From positions 20,236,001 to 20,300,000 of the forward strand of contig CATNEN010000001.1 in the NCBI GenBank assembly GCA_950097015.1: a DNA stretch of 64,000 nucleotides, in the 5' to 3' direction. The stretch's first letter is position 1. Every line of letters starts with the position of its first letter. The position numbers were made by a program, and so were the translations under genes. The notes under the pieces were generated by a model. It was given only the letters and a program-made list of their open reading frames with translations. It did not search any database and was not told the origin of the DNA. Shown in pieces: positions 56,201 to 64,000 of this stretch. The stretch comes from Macrostomum hystrix (taxonomy: Eukaryota; Platyhelminthes; Macrostomidae).

Positions 56201-59200
56201 ATCTATGCAAAAGTTTATGTGAAATCACACATTCCAACTTAAAACCAGCTGAGATGTAGTTCTGAAAATGCAACAAGAAGAATGGGATTTGATAGACTTA
56301 AAAGTCCCAGATCCAAAATGAAGGAAAGGGAATTTCGAAAAACAGAATCAATAGATTTTTGTTCCATCAGTCTTAAATTGCTTGCTCTCGACTGCCAACA
56401 GAGGACGTTACATCGGACGATGAAGATGAAGGAGGAGCAACTTGTGAGACAAGAGCCCAAGAATTAGATTTAATTTCAATGTTTCACTTTAAATGGCAAT
56501 TTCAATACGCGCTTGATTCAAAATGTCACAAAGCGAATTTGTTTACAATCTTACCTATTTGAGAATATTTTATCACATTTTTTATGTTTTTTCATTGCGC
56601 AATCAATTACAAACTATTGCGAATTATTCTGCTCTTCTTGCGTGATTCTACTTATGTCAGTAGGATAATTGCGTTTTATGGAAAAATTGAAATTTTATAG
56701 AAACTGTTTCCTTAGAAAAATGGACTAAAAGCAAAAATGCTATAATGGAAAATTTCCAAATTTTGCAATTCTGATTGCAGACAAGAAGGAATCTGAGAGT
56801 GTCCCGTCACACACCCTGCCTGAGGTGAAAATGCACGCCGCCAGGGCCATCGCCAGGGCTGCTAGAAGCGGTAAAAATACTTTTTTATTGTAAAAAGATG
56901 AAAAACGCTAAACACGCTACTACAAGTCAAATGCACAATGAAGTTAGTAATCTAATGAAGTATAATATTTTTTTGCAGAGGCCGGTAAGCGAGTGCTGCA
57001 CGACTGTGAGGCGGAGAAAATGCTGGTGCAGTTGCTAACGCACGAGGATGACAAGGTGCGAGCCGCTGCGGCAACCGCACTGGCCATCATGGGAGAGAGC
57101 TACGCGTGCCAGGAGGCCATCGTGAAGTATGGTAAGGGCTAGCGTGTATTAAAGATTTAATTTTTCGATACATATCGGATTGTATTTTATAAAAATTTTC
57201 ACAATAATGTGTCGTAAATTTTACTAAAATGTCAGCTAGATAAATAATTACTTAGACCTTGTACGAATGTCGGAAGCAAAACATGTTCTTTTTGATACAT
57301 ATAGGATATTTATCAATCGCGATATCATTTTATACAATTTATATTTCTAGCCTTAAAATTTTTTTTCGACACATGTCGGTTATCGCATAATATCCCATAA
57401 TAATAAATGTATGTGTGTCCGCAAGTCCGTAAGTGTTCTTATTTGTTGAAATACTTTATTCACTTTTAACAATATTCTTTATTTTGTATTATTATAGCCC
57501 TCTTTACAAACAAACCTTATAGAAGGACTCGAACCCCTGGTGAAAATGACAAAGCTGGATAACAAAGAGATTAAGGAGGCCAGCTCGCTCGCAGTGGCCA
57601 ATCTGACTTCGGGCAACGCGCAGATCTGCCAGTGAGTGCCGCAGCCGCCATAAATATAGATTTTCTATGAAACCTAAATAGCTTAGCTTTTCAATCGCTT
57701 TAATCGCTTCCAGAGCCGTGGGTTCCATCAGTCACGGCATCGAGAATCTCATCGGCTGTTTGGCCAACGAGAATGAGCGAATCGCCAGCAACGGCCTGGC
57801 AGCACTGATCAACCTGTCGGCTGATGACGGCCTGCGACACAAAGTTCTGCACCTGGGACTGCTCAATGCGCTGCATAATCCGCTGGGCTCCAAGTGAGAA
57901 CTCTGATCTCAAGCTGGGCGATCCCTACCGAACCTTCTTATTCCATATCCCATCCCATCAGATCCCCTCCGATCCCATCCCATCCCATCACAACACATCA
58001 GATCCCATCCCATCCCATCTTATCAGATCTCATCAAATTCGATCCGTTCCCATTAGATACCGTCGCATCCCATCCCATCCCATCCCATCCCATCCCATCC
58101 CATCCCATTCCATTCCATCCCATCCCATCCCATCCCATCCCATCCCATTCCATTCCATCCCATCCCATCCCAACCCATCCCATCCCATTCCATTCCATTC
58201 CATCCCATCCCATCCCATCCCATCCCATCCCATTCCATTCTATTCCATTCCATTCCATTCCATTCCATCCCATCCCATCCCATCACATCACATCCCATCC
58301 CATTCCATTCCATCCCATCCCATCCCATTCCATTCCATTCCATCCCATCCCATCCCATCCTATCCCATCTCATCCTATACCATCCGATCATCTGATCCGA
58401 TGCTATCCTTTCCCAAAGGATCTACAAGATCCCTATCCCCTAAAACTATCCCCACCCCACCCAGATCCCAGCTCGTGCAGGAGCGAGCCGCCACAGCCAT
58501 TGCCGTCTACGTCTGCGAGCCGGGTCCCAGGGCGGACTTCAGAAACGGCAAGTGCCTGCCGCTGCTGGTGCCGCTGCTCATGTCCGACAGTGACCCGGTG
58601 AGGCGGGCGGCCTGCTGGGCACTGGCTGTTCTCGCAGCCGACTCCGACACGGCCGCTGAGATCTACAAGCTCAGGTAAGTGAATTGATACTCAATAGATT
58701 CAATAACTCAATGGACTCACAGGTTCAGATGAAACTTAAAGAGAACCTTCGGTTTAAATCAATAGTGAGGGGGCTGTAGTCTAGTGATTACAAATCGACA
58801 AACTTATCAGCTAGGGGGACATAGAGAGAGCCTAACAGACTACAGCGTGCCGCATTGACTGTTCAAATATGAGACAGGGGAGAGATGGGACACGGGAGAG
58901 ATGAGACACAGGAGAGATGAGACACGGGAGAGATGGGACACGGGAGAGATGAGACACGGGAGAGATGAGACAGGGGAGAGATGATAAACTGGAGAGATGA
59001 GACACGGGAGAGATGAGAAAGGGGAGAGATGAGATAGGAGAGAGATGAGACTCGGGATAGATGAAACACGGAGAGATGAGACACGGGAGAGATGAGACAC
59101 GGGAGAGATGAGACACGGGAGAGATGAGACACGGGAGAGATGAGACACGGGAGAGATGAGATGAGAGATGAGATGAGACACGGGAGAGATGAGATGAGAG

Positions 59201-62200
59201 ATGAGACACGGGAGAGATAAGACACAGGAGTGATGAGACACGGGAGTGATGAGACACGGGAGATATGAGACACGGGAGAGATGAGACAAGGGAGGGATAA
59301 GACAGGAGAGAGATGAGACTGCGAACTTCGAGGAGCTTCGAGTTTGCCGACCCCTGGGTTAGAGCGTCGGACTCACGCCTTGAAGGTCGGGGGTTGGATT
59401 CCCGACTCCGCTGGAATAATCCGTTTCCTTTTGAAGCAACTTAACTCTGCGTTGCTTCAGTTAACCCAGCTGTTAAATCGGTACCGGCATTAGCTGCTGG
59501 GAGTGACTGGATTGGATTGGCTGTTAAATGGGTACCAGCTTAAGCTGGGGTATTTGAGGGCTACAACCCCTCACTATAGGCTACAACCCCCACTGTAGGC
59601 TACAAAACCCACTATAGGCTACAACCCCCACTATAGGCTTCAACCACTCACTGTAGGCTACAACCCCCACTATAGGCTACAACCCCCCCTGTAGGCTACA
59701 ACCCCCACTATAGGCTACAACCCCCACTATAGGCTACAAACCCCACTATAGGCTACAACCCCCACTATAGGCTACAAACCCCACTATAGGCTACAAACCC
59801 CACTATAGGCTACAAACCCCACTATAGGCTACAACCCCCACTATAGGCTACAACCCCACTATAGGCTACAACCCCCACTATAGGCTACAACCCCCACTAT
59901 AGGCTACAACCCCCACTAAAGGCTACAACCCCACTATAGGCTACAACCCCCACTATAGGCTACAAACCCCACTATAGGCTACAAACCCCACTAAAGGCTA
60001 CAACCCCCACTGTAGTCTACAACCCCCACTATAGGCTACAACCCCCACTATATGCTACAAACCCCACTATAGGCTACAAACCCCACTATAGGCTTCAACC
60101 ACTCACTGTAGGCTACAACCCCCACTATAGGCTACAACCCCCACTATAGGCTACAACCCCACTATAGGCTACAACCCCACTATAGGCTACAACCCCACTA
60201 TAGGCTACAACCCCCACTATAGGCTACAACCCCCACTATAGGCTTCAACCACTCACTGTAGGCTACAACCCCCACTATAGGTTACAACCCCACTATAGGC
60301 TACAACCCCCACTATAGGCTACAACCCCCACTATAGGCTACAACCCCCACTATAGGCTACAACCCCACTATAGGCTACAACCCCCACTATAGGCTACAAA
60401 CCCCACTATAGGCTACAAACCCCACTATAGGCTACAACCCCCCCTGTAGGCTACAACCCCCACTATAGGCTACAACCCCCACTATAGGCTACAAACCCCA
60501 CTATAGGCTACAACCCCCACTATAGGCTACAAACCCCACTATAGGCTACAAACCCCACTATAGGCTACAAACCCCACTATAGGCTACAACCCCCACTATA
60601 GGCTACAACCCCCACTATAGGCTACAACCCCCACTATAGGCTACAACCCCCACTATAGGCTACAAACCCCACTATAGGCTACAACCCCCACTGTAGGCTA
60701 CAACCCCCACTGTAGGCTACAACCCCCACTATAGGCTACAACCCCCACTATAGGCTACAACCCCCACTATAGGCTACAACCCCCACTATAGGCTACAACC
60801 CCCACTATAGGCTACAACCCCCACTATAGGCTACAACCCCCACTATAGGCTACAACCCCCACTATAGGCTACAAACCCCACTATAGGCTACAAACCCCAC
60901 TAAAGGCTACAACCCCCACTATAGGCTACAAACCCCACTAAAGGCTACAACCCCCACTGTAGTCTACAACCCCCACTATAGGCTACAACCCCCACTATAG
61001 GCTACAACCCCCACTATAGGCTACAAACCCCACTATAGGCTACAACCCCATATATTTAACTGTCCCTTACTGAATGCACCCAATGGCCCCATTGCAGAGG
61101 CCTGGAGCTGCTGCAAGCCATCAACAAGTCGGACACCAAACGCACGAAATTCTCCGAAATCGCTTTGAACAAACTGCTTGACAACAATTTGAGCCTTAAA
61201 TATGCCCTAACTGGCTTCCTCTGTAAGTCCGACGTTATTAGGAAATTATTTCCTTCATCGCACTACTCATTGAGGCGAATCAGTAGTAATGAACGCAGAT
61301 GATAATTCCGCATCAAACAATCTGACAGCCACTACGGATCGAATTCCGGATTTGTTCTACGACCCGGGCCAATTGCGCCTAGACGAGCACCTGCCCTCCC
61401 TGGAGACCTACAGCCGTCAGGAGGTCAGCACCCGCAGGCCGGTGCTGCTGCTTAACACCACCGCGCCACCGTGAGTCTGTCTGAGGCTTTTATTAGAGTC
61501 TCACAATAACTGCGCTCACTCGAGTTCACTTGAGTTCACTTAAGTTCACTTGAGTTCACTCGAGTTCACTTGAGTTCACGTAGGCGCCAAAAGGTTTTGT
61601 AAGATTGGATAGATTTTAGCTTCTATCTCGGCAGTGTAAATTCAAGACTCTTAAGTTTGAAGTTAGGAATACGCAAGAATAATAAGACAGGCCCTTGATC
61701 TGTCACTCTTGATCTGGCACTATTAATCTGTCACTCTTGATCTGTCACTCTTGATCTGTCACTCTTGATCTGTCACTCTTAATCTGTCACTCTTAATCTG
61801 TCACTCTTGATCTGTCACTCTTGATATGTCACTCTGAATCTGTCACTCTGAATCTGTCACTCTTGATCTGTCACTCTTGATCTGTCACTCTTGATCTGTC
61901 ACTCTTGATCTGGCACTCTTGATCTTTCACTCTTGATCTTTCACTCTTAATCTGTCACTCTTTATCTGTCACTCTTGATCTTTCACTCTTGATCTGTCAC
62001 TCTTGATCTTTCACTCTTGATCTGTCACTCTTGATCTGTCACTCTTGATCTTTCACTCTTGATCTGTCACTCTTGATCTTTCACTCTTGATCTGTCACTC
62101 TTGATCTGTCACTCTTGATCTGTCACTCTTTATCTGTCACTCTTGATATGTCACTCTGAATCTGTCACTCTTGATCTTTGACTCTTGATCTGTCACTCTT

Positions 62201-63716
62201 GATCTGTCACTCTTGATCTGTCACTCTTGATCTGTCACTCTTGATCTGTCACTCTTGATCTTTGACTCTTGATCTGTCACTCTTGATCTTTCACTCTAAA
62301 TCGGTCACTCTTGATCTTTGACTCTTGATCTGTCACTCTTGATCTTTCACTCTAAATCGGTCACTCTTGATCTGTCACTCTTGATCTGTCACTCTTGATC
62401 TGTCACTCTTGATCTGTCACTCTTGATCTGTCACTCTTGATCTGTCACTCTTGATCTGCCACTCTTGATCTGTCACTCTTGATCTGTCACTCCGAATTTA
62501 TCACGTATCGTCTCTCACTGCTCTCCCTTCACTCCTCCCCAGTCACTCCTCCCCAGTCACTCCTCCCCACTCACTCCTCCCCAGTCACTCCTCCCCAGTC
62601 ACTCCTCACCCGTCACTCGCTCGACCAGGCCTCCGCCCGAGTCGCCGATCGATGCGGCCACGGAGGCCGAAGGAGGCGAGGATCAGAAGGCACAGGACGA
62701 CAGCAAAACAACGCCCACTGGAAGGCGCTCAAAGTCGTGAGTTTTATTTTCACCGCCAAATATTCACAATATTTTCGTTGTCGCAAAATTTCATATTTAG
62801 ACTACTTATAGTACGCTTTCTAAAAAAAGTCTACAATATTAATTTTTCAGTCCGAAAGATTCCGCGTAAGTTTGCCTAAAACAGCGACAGCAACAAAATT
62901 AATTTTTTAGGCGCTGCTAATCTTACTTGATATATGCGTGAAGTTTTCTTACCAACTCGTTTGAATAAAAAAACTATTGGTTTGTTTTTGTGGACACAAA
63001 GACAAAAAGCTATTGCTAATAAAGCGAGATTATGTTGTTGGGTTGTTTCTTAATAGCAATTTACCCTTTTCTCGAAAACTTTGTTAGCGAATGAGTTTAA
63101 CTAAACCGTCAACAATATGTAGCCTGGTGTTTTCCCATGTCTTACCACATCCAATATTAACCCTGCAGTTTAAATAGCAATTTGTTAAACCTCAAAACTT
63201 TAGCGTTTGAATAAGTTTGAATTTTTTTAATTAAAACTTTTATTAAAAAAAGCGAATTTCATGCGCGAGTAGGCTACTGCTAGTAGGCAAGCAGCGAATA
63301 TTATAGCATTTTTAAACTGAAATTCGTCGAGCAGAAAAGGCAAGCGAGGCGAAGCGGAAGCTGCCGCAGCAGCGGCCGCCGCTGCAGCTGCCGCCTCAGC
63401 CGCCGCCGCAGCCGCCGCGGCAGCCGCCGCCGAAGCCGCCACGAAGCCGTTCAGCCCGCCGTCCGACTCCAACCTTCGGCGCTGTGTAGAGGAAGCCCAA
63501 CGGCTGATGGCACAGTGCGGCAGTCAGCGGGAGGAGATTCAGCAGCTGGCAGGCCTGGTGTCGGAGCGGATGGGTGGCGCCATCGAGCACGGCGAGCTCA
63601 TGCAGTTCAGCTACGAGCTGCCCCTCAGCCAATTGAAATTCTCGCTCAAATCCAACGTTGTGCCTATCGGACTAGTCAACGCCGGTATTCACTGTCACAG
63701 GGCGCTGCTGTTCAAG
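53218..63716 (+). CDS. ARMC3: ARMC3, armadillo-repeat protein with C-terminal EDR1-type domain (3' end outside window)
   Basis: Eighteen in-phase exons encode 851 residues: 53218-53271, 53362-53479, 53900-54097, 54724-54899, 54977-55103, 55372-55511, 55587-55728, 56402-56443, 56781-56870, 56979-57131, 57523-57631, 57714-57893, 58465-58674, 61098-61222, 61287-61470, 62629-62736, 62851-62865, 63335-63716. ARMC3 is a conserved scaffold linked to cilia and sperm flagella in animals. Armadillo repeats fill about residues 20-620 (LMLESPEEEVQAKACDGLYR, LLLDSGAVDGLLRLMASEDR, ILEHGGLEQLVDCLRDEDPD). KFSEIALNKLLDNNLSLKYA then DLFYDPGQL mark the conserved linker. A low-complexity Lys/Glu region and an Ala run (exon 18) precede the EDR1-like domain (LKFSLKSNVVPIGLVNAGIH, HRALLFK). 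The 420-nt intron 2 has no stop in frame. Exon 17 is only 15 nt. Assignment is very firm; small exons 8 and 17 rest on splice phase only. Confidence 0.93.
53510..53873. repeat. 16-bp minisatellite in ARMC3 intron 2
   Basis: About 21 nearly identical units of gattcaaagaatctgg. In the frame joining exons 2 and 3 it would encode a 16-residue repeat (GIQRIWDSKNLGFKES), each cycle using three 16-bp units. Confidence 0.97.
54170..54700. repeat. 19-bp minisatellite in ARMC3 intron 3
   Basis: About 27 units of gttagacaggtaggcagat; irregular in the left half (tagttagat forms), nearly perfect at 54470-54640. Confidence 0.95.
55135..55320. repeat. Degenerate 20-bp minisatellite in ARMC3 intron 5
   Basis: Roughly nine loose copies of gtgtcaggggaagtacaggg within the 268-nt intron. 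Confidence 0.85.
55834..56182 (+). mobile_element. SINE-B copy 3, full length, in ARMC3 intron 7
   Basis: Forward orientation. A tRNA-like head with box A tggcagagcgg and box B gagctcgattccg, then gaggccacattcg, ggcttgggggcttgtcgtga, aacctccaaggcacagtgag, gggcagatgtacacacctgt, tgctcaggagtcagggaaat, ending gcagccctccggcaatcatc. The head most resembles a serine/leucine-class tRNA with a long arm, but the donor tRNA is not fixed. Confidence 0.82.
57935..58390. repeat. Pentanucleotide (catcc/cattc)n array in ARMC3 intron 12
   Basis: About 85 pentamers, mostly catcc with runs of cattc. Its unit is close to the (CATTC)n of satellite-III-type DNA, by composition only. It occupies most of the 571-nt intron. 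Confidence 0.96.
58768..59568 (+). mobile_element. SINE-A copy 6, split by an insertion
   Basis: The head ggggctgtagtctagtgatt ends at about 58790. The continuation ggttagagcgtcggactcac, gggggttggattcccgact, gttgcttcagttaacccagc resumes at 59357. The 566 bp between carry a hAT-like element. Nothing but this insertion separates two normally contiguous parts of the SINE. Its 3' part runs into the 19-bp array. Confidence 0.75.
58791..59356. mobile_element. hAT-like non-autonomous element carrying a 16-bp minisatellite
   Basis: The right end agtttgccgacccctg is the inverse of CAGGGGTCGGCAAACT, a Charlie-type hAT terminus. The left end caaatcgacaaact is a decayed copy of the same in the opposite orientation. 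Inside are about 27 units of gggagagatgagacac (58860-59310). Flanking candidate 8-bp duplications (gattacaa and ggttagag) agree only in part. There is no transposase, so it would depend on a partner element. Confidence 0.55.
59569..61050. repeat. 19-bp minisatellite in ARMC3 intron 13, apparently derived from a SINE-A head
   Basis: About 78 units of ggctacaacccccactata with 18-bp and cactcactg variants. The unit matches the SINE-A end in reverse orientation, ccactaggctacaaccc, apart from a two-base ta insertion. The array ends 45 bp before the exon 14 acceptor. Confidence 0.95.
61505..61580. repeat. Short 10-bp repeat at the start of ARMC3 intron 15
   Basis: Seven units of tgagttcact or cgagttcact shortly after the exon 15 donor. 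Confidence 0.85.
61690..62490. repeat. 14-bp minisatellite in ARMC3 intron 15
   Basis: About 57 units of tcactcttgatctg (variants ctttcac, gaatctg, aaatcgg). Confidence 0.96.
62520..62612. repeat. Second 14-bp array in ARMC3 intron 15
   Basis: Six to seven units of tcactcctccccag. It keeps the 14-bp period and the tcactc start of the preceding array but differs in the other eight bases. It lies just before the acceptor of exon 16. Confidence 0.9.
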
Positions 63717-63734
63717 GTTGGGAAATCCTTTGGA

Positions 63735-64000
63735 GTGAGGGGAGTGAAGGGAGCGAAGGGAGGGAAAGGGGTGAAGGGAATGACGGGAGTTAATGAAGTG
63801 AAGGGAGTGAATTAAGTGAAATGAGTGAAGGGAGTGACTGGAGTGAAGGGGGTTAAGGGTGTGAAGGGAGTCACGGGAGTGAAGGGAGTCACGGGAGTGA
63901 AGGGAGTCACGGGAGTGAAGGGAGTCACGGGTGTGAAGGGTGTCACGGGAGTGAAGAGAGTCACGGGTGTGAAGGGAGTCACGGGTGTGAAGGGAGTCAC
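63735..64000. repeat. 18-bp minisatellite in ARMC3 intron 18, cut by the window edge
   Basis: Units of gggagtgaagggagtcac, irregular at the left (gggagcgaagggag), more regular to the right edge. It starts about 18 bp after the exon 18 donor. Confidence 0.93.

Noticed and set aside
57824-58678. 284-codon open frame with SHPIPSHPI repeats
   Set aside because: It reads through the pentanucleotide array of an ARMC3 intron; only its end (58465-58674) is a real exon, in the ARMC3 frame.

Overview
This is nuclear DNA from an animal. Protein-coding genes are split by GT-AG introns, there is no operon structure, and long stretches are tandem repeats or short interspersed elements. The gene set (an ABCA transporter, a BAAT/ACOT-type acyl-CoA thioesterase, a TMEM220-like protein, a seven-repeat protocadherin, and ARMC3, a protein typical of ciliated cells) together with a cysteine-bridged neuropeptide-like precursor points to a bilaterian. 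I lean towards a spiralian such as a free-living flatworm, but the sequence alone does not prove this.

Layout. 1-5690: two adjacent 34-bp satellite arrays. 6046-6414 (-): a 94-residue secreted peptide precursor with its own CCAAT/TATA promoter. 7672-13444 (-): a complete three-exon ABCA transporter of 1,647 residues. 14490-15215: a 12-bp array. 15930-16620 (-): a decayed Crypton-type tyrosine recombinase. 18848-20465 (+): a two-exon acyl-CoA thioesterase. 20640-23225: three 20-22 bp arrays. 23776-28322 (+): a four-exon TMEM220-like gene whose introns hold a 22-bp and a 32-bp array. 28546-31010: two SINE copies and two arrays. 31191-33021 (+): a three-exon type I membrane protein with thrombospondin-1-like motifs. 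33095-37450: arrays, AT-rich DNA and one SINE-B. 37513-46336 (-): a protocadherin of 1,102 residues in a three-exon model; its 5-kb first intron contains a 16-bp array, a 550-bp CAG/CAA array and SINEs. 46640-46910: a 5'-truncated LINE. 47420-50870: three arrays. 53218-63716 (+): the first 18 coding exons (851 residues) of ARMC3, running off the right edge.

The most striking feature is how repeats and genes interlock. Introns free of repeats are mostly 64-150 nt. Nearly every intron above 250 nt carries its own private minisatellite or a SINE. Neighbouring arrays often keep the same unit length while the sequence of the unit changes (34/34, 32/32, 14/14 bp), and several arrays show higher-order repeats (1,352, 800 and 180 bp). 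Two tRNA-derived SINE families (A and B), a hAT-like element carrying a 16-bp minisatellite, and a 19-bp array apparently grown from a SINE head show that mobile elements seeded some of these arrays. All exon models were made by eye from splice-site phase and family resemblance; I could run no search or alignment.
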